Shown in pieces: positions 9,850-20,749 of a DNA stretch of 64,000 nt. The DNA is from Symbiodinium natans. Its lineage: Eukaryota > Sar > Dinophyceae > Suessiales > Symbiodiniaceae. The notes under the pieces are model-generated. The model made no database searches. It saw only the letters and a program-made list of their open reading frames with translations, and was not told the origin of the DNA. A program made the position numbers and the translations under genes. The stretch is taken from contig CAJNDS010000245.1 of NCBI GenBank assembly GCA_905221605.1, forward strand, positions 62,001 through 126,000. Direction: 5' to 3'. Numbering within the stretch: the stretch's first letter is position 1; each line of letters opens with the position of its first letter.

Positions 9850-11027
9850 CCTATAAGGATCTCCGGGTTAACCCCTCCGGTCGGGCCCACACCGGATTGG
9901 AGGTAAAGGTTGACCAGGAGGAGGTCCCAACCCCTAAACCTAATTGAAACCGACACAAACCCTTTGCCATCCAAGAGGAAAGCCTTGCCAGTCGCCAGGG
10001 TGAGGAGGCCCCCTGAAGATCCTCCCTGGGTCGGTGCAGCAGGGCCCGCCCAAGCTTGCTTTCCAACAGATTGGAATTTGTTCACCAGGGCTCTGGTGTC
10101 TGATTCAGTGACATGTGTCTCCTGCAAAAGCCAAAAGGACTCATCCCGATCCACCAACCAAGTTCGAATCTCACTTCGATAGGTGGTGATATTGGCCTGA
10201 CCAATCAGCAGACGCTGGCTATCTGACCCCTTTTTACAGAAGCCAGCCAGCACAGCGTCAACAGCCTCAATCACACCCAGGGTGTCATCCTTGGATTGCT
10301 CAAGGAGCTGGCATATACGGTTCAAAGTCCACTCCGCTAAAGACCCTGTTTCATATTGCTCGCCAAAGTCCTCAATCCACTGGAGCAGATCAGCCTCTTT
10401 GGCAGGCATATCCATCACAGGTGCAGCCTCAAGGATGTGGAGGAGGGCCTTCCACTCCTGAACCTGTTTTTTGCGGGCTTGCCTGGGCCTTGGCTTCGGT
10501 ATGGTGCTCTTCCGGGGCCTGGGACTAGGGGAGGCCTCAAGGGTGTCCAAGGAAGAAACAACATGATCTGCATCATCAAACACGGCCCTGGAGAAGTACT
10601 TGGGCCCAGAGGTCTTCAAGGGGGAGGCCTTGCAAGAGGACGAGGGTTTGAAAGTTCGGCTGGGTAACACCCAAGCCGGTTCATCGCATGGAGGCGGTTG
10701 TTGTGTGGGAAAAGGTGGGAGTGGCATCTCATGGAAAACAGACGCAAGGGCACTGCCGATCGTACCACCCACGAGGTGGCCAGCAACAAAAATTGGACCA
10801 GCCGGGACCCTGAGAAGTTCAGATGCGCACTCATCCTGAGCAAGGAAGGTACAAACCTCCTCACACCAGGTCAAAACATCACCCGCAAATTGCAAAGGAA
10901 CGGAAAATTGCTCAGCTGTAAAGTGCTTAGCCCACTTATCGAAGAGCATCTGTCCTTGCGAAATTAAAACGGTGCACCAGTCAGCCTGGGAAGCCAGGAG
11001 TGAGCAAAGGGAAAAGGAGCAACCCAA
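9850..11027 (-). CDS. Retrotransposon ORF2, N-terminal region and endonuclease
   Basis: Residues 1-270 are a poorly conserved leader with a proline/basic stretch (165-190). An endonuclease domain of the exonuclease-endonuclease-phosphatase type follows from about 275: GQANITTY (Asn279), FWLLQETHV with catalytic-type Glu303, GGSSGGLLTL, and DLLLVNLYLQSG. The domain is cut near residue 393 (about 9850). Its second half (GDWN, LDY) continues in another frame, so a one-base loss or two-base gain has split one polyprotein. The same frame runs on to 9678 but that tail is out of frame. The start at 11027 is the first ATG; the frame lies 100 bp beyond the end of ORF1. Confidence 0.8.
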
Positions 11028-11129
11028 AGGCCCTGGCGCTGGAGAAAAGGAAGGTTCCGCAGGTGTAAGGCCATCACACCGAGGTGGCGGGCCTGCAGTG
11101 CCCCCAGCCTCCTCGGTTCGGCCTGTTTC

Positions 11130-12110
11130 CTACTTATCAAGTTCGCCTTCCTTCCCCTCTTTCTCCTTTGGGGAACGACTTCTTTCCTGACTGTGGTGCC
11201 CATGTGCAACAGGGGCTGGCCTTTGCGGAGGCCCGAAAGGCCTGGGCGCGGCGTCAGCGCCTAACAGCTCCCCTACACCAAGGCCCGGGGGGGAATCCAG
11301 TGCTTCTGCCTTCCTCCGCTTGGAAGCATGCTCGGCCTGGATGGCCTTCCAGGTGGCCTGCTGCTCCTGGGTCAGCTGGACTCCAAGCTGTCCCAAAACC
11401 GCTTCCACATCCATAGGATCTGTGCCATCCTCCGTCTTAAGCACTTTCTCATGGTAGTCGCCTCCAACTTTCTCAACCTTTTGCTCAGCGTCTTTGATCT
11501 CCGCCTGCAAGTTTTGCATCTGCGAAAGCAAGGCAGTGAAGGCAGTCTTTGCATTGTCAATTCGTTGCTGCAGGAGCAACTTGCGATGGCCAAGCTCCCG
11601 TAGCTTTCCAACTGCAGTTTTGAAAGCATCCTGGGTGGCAAGTGCAACTTCGAAAGGCTCCGGGTCCCTCTTGTCAAGCTCGAGCTTGATCTCGGCAGGC
11701 AGGGCTTCTTTGTGCTGCATGAGCAGCTTAAGCAGCGGGTCTTCATCTTCAGCAGGCTCCGGTGGGGCCAGCCCATTCTTCTTGAGCACCTGCTGCACTG
11801 CTTCAGGCAAAGAACCCCAGTGCTCACCAAGGACCTGCACACCCTTAAAGCCCTTGGATGGCTGGGTTTTTGCAGGCTTGGTCGGCTTGGCAAAAACGGC
11901 ACGCTTCTGGGACCATTGGTACGACCCCAGGTCCGAATCCTGGGTGTACTGCGACTGTTGCAAAGGCCATGGCTGCCCACATCTGCACAAAGGACGGTGC
12001 TTGATCTTGTGATTGTAAATCCAAGAGTCGTTGCAAAACTGGCACACAGTGTAGCTTCGCGATCGAGGCATAATCAGCACAGCTGACTGCAAGCTGACAC
12101 ACCAGTGCAC
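11130..12110 (-). CDS. Retrotransposon ORF1, zinc finger and coiled-coil protein
   Basis: Up to 326 residues; the second methionine (12071) is the likelier start because the conserved part begins just after it. A compact Cys cluster, C-x2-C-x15-C-x1-C (residues 23-44, CQFC then CRCG), is followed by a Pro/Lys linker and a long heptad-rich helix (about 165-245). The C-terminus is Ser-Arg/Pro-rich with an acidic-basic tail. Position and layout fit an RNA-binding ORF1 protein of a LINE; the W...CxxC...CxCG..W pattern is typical of dinoflagellate retroelements as I know them. The function as nucleic-acid chaperone is inferred. Confidence 0.75.
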   Translation of the reverse strand: MHWCVSLQSAVLIMPRSRSYTVCQFCNDSWIYNHKIKHRPLCRCGQPWPLQQSQYTQDSDLGSYQWSQKRAVFAKPTKPAKTQPSKGFKGVQVLGEHWGSLPEAVQQVLKKNGLAPPEPAEDEDPLLKLLMQHKEALPAEIKLELDKRDPEPFEVALATQDAFKTAVGKLRELGHRKLLLQQRIDNAKTAFTALLSQMQNLQAEIKDAEQKVEKVGGDYHEKVLKTEDGTDPMDVEAVLGQLGVQLTQEQQATWKAIQAEHASKRRKAEALDSPPGLGVGELLGADAAPRPFGPPQRPAPVAHGHHSQERSRSPKEKEGKEGELDK

Positions 12111-12362
12111 TGGCTTTGAAAGCTGGATCTAGGATCTCAACCACACCACAAGACCCAAGGGTTCAGCTGGGACACCCAAGCCTCACCACAAGGGTGTGGA
12201 TTTTGCGCAGCAGTTCCCACAAAGGTTGCTCAAATGCTATGGCTCGAGAGGCTCAGCCTGGGATTGAGAAAAAGGCCTGTTACCCCACAGAGTTCACGAC
12301 TAAAGCCTCAGTTCACAGCAAGCTCCCTACCACAACACAGGCAAAAGGCCTTGAGCAGTAAA
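12111..12362 (-). other. Presumed 5' leader of the retrotransposon
   Basis: About 250 bp of unique sequence between ORF1 and the start of the ACACGCCC array. LINE promoters normally lie here, but no recognisable promoter word is visible. Confidence 0.45.
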
Positions 12363-12759
<397 letters not shown>

Positions 12760-12859
12760 NNNNNNNNNNNNNNNNNNNNNNNNNNNNNNNNNNNNNNNNN
12801 NNNNNNNNNNNNNNNNNNNNNNNNNNNNNNNNNNNNNNNNNNNNNNNNNNNNNNNNNNN
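12760..12859. other. Assembly gap (100 N)
   Basis: Exactly 100 N inside simple repeats. The length is a placeholder, so the true size of the microsatellite is unknown. Confidence 0.99.
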
Positions 12860-13052
12860 ACCCGCACCCGCACCCGCACCCGCACCCGCACCCGCACCCG
12901 CACCCGCACCCGCACCCGCACCCGCACCCGCACCCGCACCCGCACCCGCACCCGCACCCCCGCACCCACGCACCCACGCACCCACGCACCCACGCACCCA
13001 CGCACCCACGCACCCACGCACCCACGCACCCACGCACGCACGCTTGCACGCA
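12860..13052. repeat. CACCCG and CGCACCCA minisatellites
   Basis: A hexanucleotide array (12860-12957) is followed by an octanucleotide array CGCACCCA (12958-13033) and a few CGCA units. The complementary strand has regular GGG triplets every six bases, so it could form quadruplexes. Confidence 0.9.
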
Positions 13053-13652
13053 CGCACGCGAGCTCGTTCGACTCTCGACACTCTGCGCACGCGAGACGGG
13101 ATCCTGTTACGCTCACGCCAGGACACCCTGAAGTGACTGAGAGCTCGCGCAATGTCTCCTTTTTGCTTTCGTGTGGACATCCAAAAGCTCCCGGGATCAT
13201 TGCCGCCCGACCTTCAACATCCAGCTGAAGGGAGGGTGGGAACAAAGCAACTGCAGGGGCCCTGCAAGAAATCGCGGTAACCCCCGTTCCGGCTAGCAAC
13301 GACACTCGCGCCACGCACTAGCAAGAACTGCTTCCAAAGCTGTGACCAAGTCAAGCGGAGAAGTCTATTACGAACATGTCAGCCGAACCACAACACAAGG
13401 ACGCTCAACACTCACGCACTCTAACGCCAAAGGATTTTTTTTGCGCGTTTAGACTCATATTATCAAGGCCAAATGCTGCCCAACGCTCCCTCGTGCCCGT
13501 GGAAACGCAAGCAGCAAGCACCACAGCTGTCAATCACACTCCAGCCACGACCGCTTGGGCCGCTGCACGTGCGGTCAACGCCTCACCACCATGCGTTGCA
13601 CACTTGGAAGGCTCACCTTGCAAGCACGCCTGCAGGGGCACATGCAGCGCAG

Positions 13653-13886
13653 TCACTCGACGCAAGCGCTCTCCAAGCGAGACAGCGTCGCAGCTGTGTC
13701 AGCACTCAAGCTTTGCAGAACACTGAGCATCTCTGCCATCTCGTCAGCTTGCTGCGCGTACGCCTGCACAACATTGGCACGCAGCAAGGCATAGTCCATC
13801 TCTGGCTCGGCAGCCCCTGCTCCACAGGTAGACAAGAGCAGCGCCAGCAACAAGCGAAACAAAGCATGAACCATGTGCATGGACAT
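13653..13886 (-). CDS. Small putative secreted protein
   Basis: A 77-residue frame opens with MSMHMVHALFRLLLALLLS, a good hydrophobic signal peptide, and ends with a cleavage-like GAGA. Then comes a helical stretch, YALLRANVVQAYAQQ through LSRLESACVE. The frame is open upstream to 13982, but that part does not look like coding sequence. Its ALLRA-V and L-x-RLxSxC words recall the C-terminal helix of the larger secreted protein just upstream (ALLRASVQRQ, LVPRLDSC). It may therefore be a paralogous fragment or a separate exon. No known family is recognised. Confidence 0.4.
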   Translation of the reverse strand: MSMHMVHALFRLLLALLLSTCGAGAAEPEMDYALLRANVVQAYAQQADEMAEMLSVLQSLSADTAATLSRLESACVE

Positions 13887-14268
13887 TGCGGTGACCTGAG
13901 ACCCAGCAGGACCAGCACACACCAACGAGCAATTCTTCTTTCCTTCGCAAACCCCTGGCTGATTCTTTGAGTTGCGCGACAACCCAAAATCGCTATGTCT
14001 GCAATGACAGGTTGACTGACGACAGTGCGCACGTGTGTGTCAGTGCTCACCGCATGCACTTGTTGATTGGCTGCGCTTGCAAGCATACATGAAAGACGCG
14101 CAGCTGCACTGCTGCTGCCTGCTACGCCCTACGCCCTATCGCGTAACGCAAAGCTGAAGCAACTGAAGCCTGAAGCAAACATTGTCAGCTTGTCGCTTGC
14201 CGTGCAAGGTCGATGACCTCTTGGGGCACACAGCACCTTAGCGCTCCGGGCTGTCGGACGGGTTGGGC

Positions 14269-15396
14269 TCAGACGCGCTTTGCTTCGACCAGCTGGAGGA
14301 CATCTGCAGACATTGCAAGCACGGCATCAAGCTCCGCGCCGCCAGGGCCAAAGCTGGCACCCACCTTGGCCGGCAAGGACTCAGCATCCGCACGCGATCG
14401 TGACTGGAGGAAGGCTGGCCAGCTCTGCTTGACAGCCAAGCTGGTCCACGGCTTGCAAGAGTCCAATCTTGGAACGAGACGTTGGAGCGCAGCAACAAGC
14501 GCACGCTGCCTTTGCACGCTGGCGCGCAGCAGCGCGCCCACCTCTTGCACTGCAACCACGGCAGCAGGGTCATGGTCTGGAACTGCCACTTGAAAGAACT
14601 TGTCACCACCACTCAACGCGGCGTCTTCGCAATCGGCTACTGCCACCTGTGCTCCCGTCACTACGAGGCACGTGTTTCCCTGCTTGACTTGCCCATCTTG
14701 GGCGACGACCCATGACCCTTGGCCTTCTTGGCATTCAGTCAAGGACAACTTGCCAGCCACAACACCTAGGCAGGCCCCGCCCAGCACCTGCAGCTTGCCT
14801 CCTGCACCTGCAAAGATCTCTGCACCCGTGCCGCCCACAACCGCATCTACGCAAGACTTTGCTGCCACACCGCTGCCTGACGCGACCACACATTGCTCCT
14901 GAGCTGCTGGGACACCGCTGACCAGCATGAAGGCAGATGGCTTTGCGATCGCCACTGCATTGGACAAGCCAAAATATCCCCAAGGTTTGGCACCACGCAT
15001 CAAAACTTTCACAGCCTTTGCAGCCACTGGCTCGGGGAACAAGATTGTGTCCTCGAAGCTGGGCTCTGGCCTCGCAAGCTTCCGCCAACCCACACTCTCC
15101 TCGAAGTTACCACCATCCGAGCTGGTGAGCACTTTGACTTCTCCGGGAGCGTAGCTCCATCGCAACGTCACACCAAGGAGCTGCCTCCGCGCCTTGAACA
15201 CGCCAGTCCAAGACACGCTCTGCCCAGGTTCATGGTCCCCAGCACTGCACCAATATCCGGAGGACTCGCTCGTCGCCAGGCCTGCACCGAATGTCTTCGA
15301 GGAATAGACGCTGGACGCTGTAGCCGTGTCGAACGGCGCAAGCTGCTGGGCAGCAGCTTGCAGCACAAGCACCAAGACACAACAACCTCTCATCAT
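14269..15396 (-). CDS. Secreted protein with F5/8C-like and ricin-B-like domains
   Basis: 375 residues without introns. A signal peptide (residues 1-18, hydrophobic CVLVLVLQAAA) is followed by a discoidin/F5-8 type C-like domain (about 20-150). Its features are the ATASSVYSS opening, YWCSAGDHEPGQS, TLRWSYAPGEVKVLTSSDG, and an AKAVKVLM strand ahead of the YFGLSNAVAI end. A ricin-B-like lectin region (about 165-270) has paired cysteines and repeated CLGVV...LTECQ / CLVVT...VADCE units. The tail is a helix-rich segment with one Cys (314). This order recalls alveolate adhesive (LCCL/lectin, CCp-type) proteins, but no LCCL domain is present. It probably acts outside the cell in carbohydrate or lipid binding. 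A neighbouring small secreted frame lies downstream on the same strand. Confidence 0.65.
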   Translation of the reverse strand: MMRGCCVLVLVLQAAAQQLAPFDTATASSVYSSKTFGAGLATSESSGYWCSAGDHEPGQSVSWTGVFKARRQLLGVTLRWSYAPGEVKVLTSSDGGNFEESVGWRKLARPEPSFEDTILFPEPVAAKAVKVLMRGAKPWGYFGLSNAVAIAKPSAFMLVSGVPAAQEQCVVASGSGVAAKSCVDAVVGGTGAEIFAGAGGKLQVLGGACLGVVAGKLSLTECQEGQGSWVVAQDGQVKQGNTCLVVTGAQVAVADCEDAALSGGDKFFQVAVPDHDPAAVVAVQEVGALLRASVQRQRALVAALQRLVPRLDSCKPWTSLAVKQSWPAFLQSRSRADAESLPAKVGASFGPGGAELDAVLAMSADVLQLVEAKRV

Positions 15397-15518
15397 AATG
15401 ACAGCGGACTGGCTCGCTCTCCTTTTCTTGGCGAGTTCTGAGATAAGATAGTATCGTTCCAGCAGTCCCTAACGCAATCGATACTGCTTGCACAAACACA
15501 GTTACAGAGCCACACGTG

Positions 15519-15825
<307 letters not shown>

Positions 15826-16007
15826 GTGATGCAGGGGTCTCAGAGAACTCCGCACGCCGCCCGAGATCCCATGTTCGGGGTTGAGGGCTTCGGACGCCTC
15901 ATTGCGGTTTGAAGGGGCTTAGGGGTCTTTGGGGGGCGGAACTCGGGGTTCAGAGGTTTACAGGGTTTGCAGGGGTTTTGCGGGGTTTTGGGGGGCTTTC
16001 GGAGCCA

Positions 16008-16074
16008 AGTGCCTGGTGCCCTAGGAAGTGGAAGTACGCCTTGGCTGCTCTGGGGCAGCTCTCACGTTCCTCGG
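16008..16074 (+). CDS. PPR-like exon fragment
   Basis: The plus strand reads CPRKWKYALAALGQLSRSS, matching PPR helix B (x-K-W-x-x-A-L-x-x-L). A canonical-looking donor, TCG|GTAAGG, follows at 16072. Only the second half of a repeat is visible, so on its own it is weak. Confidence 0.3.
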
Positions 16075-16079
16075 TAAGG

Positions 16080-17620
16080 CCCGCAAGAGGGCAAAAAGCT
16101 TTGGGGTGAGTGGGGCTCCTTCCGGCTTCGGGGTTCAAAGGGATTGAGGCAGAGGGCTTATAGGGTTTGGGGGGGATCGAGTTCGGATCCGCGCAGGAAT
16201 GGCGGCTGGGTGTGCGTCGATGTTTTTTTTGCTGCTTGGGGTTCATGGCGCTTGGGCTTAGACACGATAACCCCAAACCTTCAGTCCCTGGCTCCTTCCA
16301 GGTCCCTTCTTCTGCCAGGGGGCCCCGAGTTCAGAGGAGGGACCGAATCGAATTCAGGGGCCAGGGACCGGCACCCTCAGCCCGAAACCCGAAACCCTTG
16401 CGAAGGCTGGATGTCCCGAGCTTGAACAGCATCGCCCACGGCCTTTCTGGCACAAGTGCGCCATGTCAGGGCTTTGCGGCTTATAGCGCTTAGGGTGAAG
16501 TCCACGAGTCCCAACAGAAGATCCAAGTCGGAGAGCTCATACTCCCTGCAGACCCTCCGAGTGCCTAAACCTCTAACGAACCGCCCCTATAGACCCTAAA
16601 ACCTGTCCTCCAAGCTCCAAGACCCCAAGCCCCGACGGCAAAGAGCTTCGCCATGATGCTTCGACGGGTTTTGGGGTGTGGTGCTCACGGCTTTCAGACT
16701 GAAAGGCTAAGGGCTGGGCATTTCAGGCTTGCAGCTTCTAGGCCCAATAATCCCTGCACGATACAAGCCTTAAACCTTCGAAAGGGTCCCCATAGGCTCT
16801 ACTACTTTCATTCGCCAGGGTGAAAGGTTCTCGGGTGGTTACACCACACCAGCGCTGTGAACCCTAAACCCTTCGAACACATCGTGCAAACTCAAAGGCA
16901 CTGCGCGGCCTTTGCCTGCATGCGAGTTCCTGCATGGACCGTCAGCTCATGTCTTTATGCATATTGCCGCAGGTACTAAGGGAAGCTGCCAGGCGCCAAG
17001 AGTGCAGACGTTCTTTGCTGATGGCGCTACACCCTACACCTTTGTGTTGGCTTAGGGGCTCAGAGGTTGGGATGTGACTGGAGTTTAAGGGATGGCTTTC
17101 TCTGGATGCCGCACAGCCAATCGCTAGCTCATCCAGAAGCACCGTGCTCATGCGCATCAAATCATGTGCGCTCCTCCAGATCGGCGTTTGGGACATCTAC
17201 CATGCACTGCTTTATAAAACACTGTATATATATATATATATATAGTGTTTTAGAGAACATAATAGCAGCACAAAAACTGCATCGTGCCCCCTGCGCTGCA
17301 TGCAGGCAATTTGTTGTGGCCAATGTACAGTAAGCCCTCCTCACATGATGTCGGGCGTACGTTGCCAAATCACCGCTGCCTTTGTAGTACTGGCTTGCTG
17401 AAGGTCATTGCGTTTTTGTGCTTTGAGCGCAACCCTGAATTCCTCATCGCAAAAATCTCAAAACCACGTCACGATGGTATGAATCGCATGTAGCAGTGGG
17501 GGGGGGGGGGGGGTTCTATGTCGAGCACTCCATGAGCTCAAGACTTGCAACGTGCCCCTCCTTGCTTTCCAGTCCAGCTTTCCAACGCACATCGTGTTTC
17601 CCTTTGTGGACCTTCAGATA
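16080..17620. other. Gene-poor interval with short simple repeats
   Basis: No gene is supported. It contains a (TA)n tract at 17226-17244, a poly-G run at 17497-17513, and scattered CCCTAAA-like words. Confidence 0.5.
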
Positions 17621-17624
17621 TACT

Positions 17625-17630
17625 GCTAGA

Positions 17631-17666
<36 letters not shown>

Positions 17667-18060
17667 TATATATATATAGGTATATATCAGCACAATGATA
17701 CCATAGTATCACTATCTCCATATACTAAAAATCATAGTGTAGAGATATAGTACTGAAACAACATAATCATATCGTATTGTGACAATAGAATAGCATAATC
17801 ATATCACCATATATTTATAATATACTGGTTTAATATTTTGATAATTGCATAACAGTGTAAGTATCATAAGATATATTAATAGTATACTACTACAATAATA
17901 TAAACACAGAACAGTTGTAGCAGCATTATACTAACTGAAGCAATATAGCAATATACTGAAATGATATTTATAATATTCTATCATGACATATTACTATAAT
18001 AATCCGTTAAGATGAAGCATTCTAATATGACATTAATGCCTTATACGAACCAACAATCAG
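17625..18060. other. AT-rich island with TA microsatellite
   Basis: A (TA)n block at 17634-17690 is followed by about 370 bp of strongly AT-rich, non-repetitive DNA full of ATATT/ATAAT words. It stands out against the GC-rich surroundings. It ends abruptly just before a PPR-like segment, so it may be an intron end or a scaffold/matrix-type region. No gene is seen. Confidence 0.6.
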
Positions 18061-18069
18061 AAGTTTACA

Positions 18070-18120
18070 GGCTGGCAGCTGTCACTGGACATGGTGGCGG
18101 GGATGCGGGCTAGGCACCCC
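18070..18120 (+). CDS. PPR-like exon fragment
   Basis: The reading GWQLSLDMVAGMRARHP follows an AG at 18068-18069 that ends the AT-rich island (TTTACAG). It matches PPR helix B (G-x-W-x-x-A/S-L-x-x-x-x-x-M). The acceptor-like context supports an exon. The frame stays open for about 45 more codons, but those are not PPR-like. Confidence 0.3.
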
Positions 18121-18407
18121 ATCCTGCAGCAAAGCTTCATGCTTGTATTGAAAGGAGGGTTTTCCCCGGAACGCTTGAAGCACCCTGCTGGCGGGAAACC
18201 TTGCTAAGAGATGGGCTTTCACAACTTTTGTAAAACATGGTCCTGGGTTTAGGCTATGTTGTCGTGAGTCCATCAAGCATTGTCAAGCATCCGCTGGTAG
18301 CAGGCAATGATTCACTTCAGCATGTCTGCGTCCATACCGGACACCTTAGACCATTCTTAGGAAGGGGGGGGGGACCCTAAAATTCCAAATCCCTGAAGGG
18401 CATTCCA

Positions 18408-18472
18408 GGATGGGCTATTCGGCCTGATAATCCCCATTTGCACGCCTAAAGGGCTTTTTTAAGGAGTTGTAG
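18408..18472 (+). repeat. Dispersed repeat, copy 2
   Basis: Same family as 3096-3165: CAGGATGGGCTATTCGGCCT, then a near-match through AATCCCCAT and an AAGGGCTTTTTTAAGG tail. Confidence 0.6.
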
Positions 18473-18518
18473 GGTTAGGGTTTATAAGGTTTATGCTTGA
18501 AGGGCTTCTACGGGCAGT

Positions 18519-18580
18519 TCCCTAAACCCTAAACCCTAAACCCTACTCCCTAAACCCTAAACCCTAAACCCTAAACCTGG
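18519..18580. repeat. Interstitial telomeric repeat, CCCTAAA orientation
   Basis: Eight units of CCCTAAA with one CCCTACT variant. Confidence 0.9.
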
Positions 18581-18708
18581 GCATTCTGTGCCAGGTCCCT
18601 TCAGCCCAGCGCCGCCTCTCTGACATCGGCCTCGGCGGTCTCCGGGTGTTGGGCTTCGGCGTGGGGACCCCCATGTTGCCTTGTTTTTTTGGAGGAGGGT
18701 GGGGGAAG

Positions 18709-18834
18709 GGTTGGGTAGGGTTTGGGGTTTAGGGTTTGGGGTTTGGGGGTTGGGGTTTGGGGTTTGGGGTTTTGGGGTTTTGGGGTTAGGGGGTTAGGGG
18801 GTTAGGGGGTTAGGGGTTAGGGTTTAGGGTTTAA
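18709..18834. repeat. Telomere-derived TTTGGGG/TTAGGGG array
   Basis: TTTAGGG-type units diversified to TTTGGGG, TTTTGGGG and TTAGGGGG. It faces the CCCTAAA block at 18519, again in the left-CCCTAAA, right-TTTAGGG arrangement. Confidence 0.8.
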
Positions 18835-19500
18835 AATATGGGGAGGAGACTTCGGGGTTTAACTGGGCTGTTGGGGATACTTTCACTCCATTTAAAGCCT
18901 ACCGCCCCGAGCTCCCAAATCCTGACACATACAACGCTGCGACGGTTGTTTCGCGGAACTGCTCGCGCAGGCACCGGTCTTTCTGTCGACGCCCTCCTAT
19001 CGAGCACACCAAAAGCCTCCCTGAGCCCAATGTGCCCCCGCGCTCCACGATAACGAGCCCCCCCCCTCCCCCCCACACTAAAGTCCTTGGTACTCGTAGC
19101 TGGGTGAGGGCATATATATATATATATACTGTAAGTGAGGGTATATGCCCTGTAAACCCTGCGAGAACACACCCTGTATACAACCATACAAGGATTGAAT
19201 CCGTGCAAGAAGGCCGGTCGTGGAACTCTCCGAGGTGTCTGCTGCTTTCGGCGCTTCTCGCCGAGGGTCCGCTTCTCGGAGCCGGCAGCCACATTTTCTT
19301 TGCCTTCGTGGCCCTGGTACACAGCAAGCTTTTGGGTTCTTTTTGCACCGGACTACACCTGTGTTGGAATTTTGGGGCGCTGGTGCAGCTGGGAGTCTCA
19401 AGCAGAAGGCCGCAAGCCCTACCCGCACGCCCTCCAGACCTGAAGCCTCAAAGTTGGTGCAGCGGGGTTACTGCCATCTTGCAAATCAAGGGGTTGAGAA

Positions 19501-19553
19501 GGCTTGCGCGTGGATGTTGTCGCCGGCAACGTGATCCTCGGCCGCTTTCTCAG
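19501..19553 (+). CDS. PPR-like exon fragment
   Basis: GLRVDVVAGNVILGRFLR matches the start of a PPR (x-D-V-V-x-x-N-x-x-L). No clear donor or acceptor is seen. It is weak alone and listed because of strand and pattern consistency. Confidence 0.25.
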
Positions 19554-20204
19554 GCTTAGCAGCTCTCTAAACCCTAAGCCACACATCCGCCTTCCAACCC
19601 GGTCAGGGCTCTCACCGTCCCCCGTTCCTCTTGATCGGAGGGTTCATGATGGCAAGCGTGTTAGTCAGAGCGTGGTTCCTTCGGCCGTGATCAGTGTAGG
19701 ATGTTGAGCCCTTGTTGTGTCGGTTTCGTGTTCAAGTTCGTAGTGCTGTAGGACATTTGTCAAGAGTGGGGGGTGCAATGGCGCGCGCTAGGCCATATAT
19801 CATTTCGCAAAACTTTCAGGTGATCTTTCGACCGCCTCGCGAAGAAGCCGTTGGTCACAGGCACGTTTGGGGGCACCCCTATAATATCATGCCCATGTTC
19901 TGACAGGGATCCAAAACAACCTGCCAACCTGGTTTGGGGCTTAGGGTGGGCCCCCAGCCAAAACAGAGCCCCCAAAGCCACAACCTCCTAAATCCCTAAA
20001 CCCTATGCCCCCCCTAGGTTTGCGGTGGGTTTACAGGGAGTCCGGCTCATATATTCCGACCAAATTATAGCAGAACCCCTCCTAAATGGGCCCCACATGA
20101 AACCTCGAACTGTCGGAATTCCCTAAAGACAGAGAGGCGCTGTCCACGCTTTCTTCGTTCGAGGCGGATCGGCACGTCCTTGCGGCTCAGGGCGTACATA
20201 CGCA

Positions 20205-20264
20205 ATACATATATATATATATATGTGTATGTCTATGTATATGTTTTTGTATATGTACGCTACC

Positions 20265-20297
<33 letters not shown>

Positions 20298-20310
20298 CAG
20301 AGAGAGAGAT
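20205..20310. repeat. AT and GA microsatellites
   Basis: (AT)n at 20209-20226, TGTATATG words, (AT)n at 20264-20278, then (GA)n to 20310. Confidence 0.9.
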
Positions 20311-20682
20311 GGTTGTTACATGGAAATTTGAGATGAGCAAGGCTCCGACCCCAACCCCAAGTCTGAACCCCCCCTCAACTACCAAAAGCAAGCCCGTCAT
20401 ATTGGCCCTTCAGGGGCTCTATGGGCTTAAGGGGCTTTGGGGTTTAGGGCTGCATGTCTTGTTTTCCTGCGGCCCTCGGAAGTAGGAGTTTGGCACGTTT
20501 CCGTGGACATGTTTAACCTAAACGGCCCGGCGTGGTTCCTTTTTGTTCTTGGAGTAGGGGAAGCTCCGATTGCCAGGATGCCGAGTAGTAGGCACCTCCA
20601 GCTCTAAGCCCCAATAAGCCATTCATTCCATGTGTTTACAGGGTTAGGTTCCCTTATGAACCCCGTGAATATGCGGCCTTGC

Positions 20683-20748
20683 CAGGCCCTTGGACTCCGA
20701 CCAGATCAGGTGACCTTCTCCGCCGTGCCTGGGCCCGAGGCTTCATAA
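20683..20748 (+). CDS. PPR-like exon fragment
   Basis: The plus strand reads QALGLRPDQVTFSAVPGPEA, a good match to the PPR junction (G-L-x-P-D-x-V-T-F/Y-x-x). An in-frame stop follows at 20747. Either the exon ends before it, for example at GACCAGATCAG|GTGACC, or the repeat is decayed. Confidence 0.4.
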   Translation, partial: QALGLRPDQVTFSAVPGPEAS

Positions 20749-20749
20749 A

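Larger units (their letters stand above)
4012..12362 (-). mobile_element. Three-ORF non-LTR retrotransposon in a CA-type repeat
   Basis: On the minus strand, in order: a 5' leader (12362-12111), ORF1 (zinc finger, coiled coil), an endonuclease-RT-zinc knuckle-RNase H polyprotein, a third ORF with a kinase-like fold, and a 3' tail with a tandem repeat. No long terminal repeats are present and the layout is that of a LINE. Both ends abut ACACGCCC/CA repeats, which suggests insertion into, or target choice of, a microsatellite. Two frameshifts (near 9850 and 4665) break otherwise well-preserved reading frames, so this copy is probably recent but defective unless those are sequencing errors. Exact ends are inferred from where the simple repeat stops. 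Confidence 0.85.
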
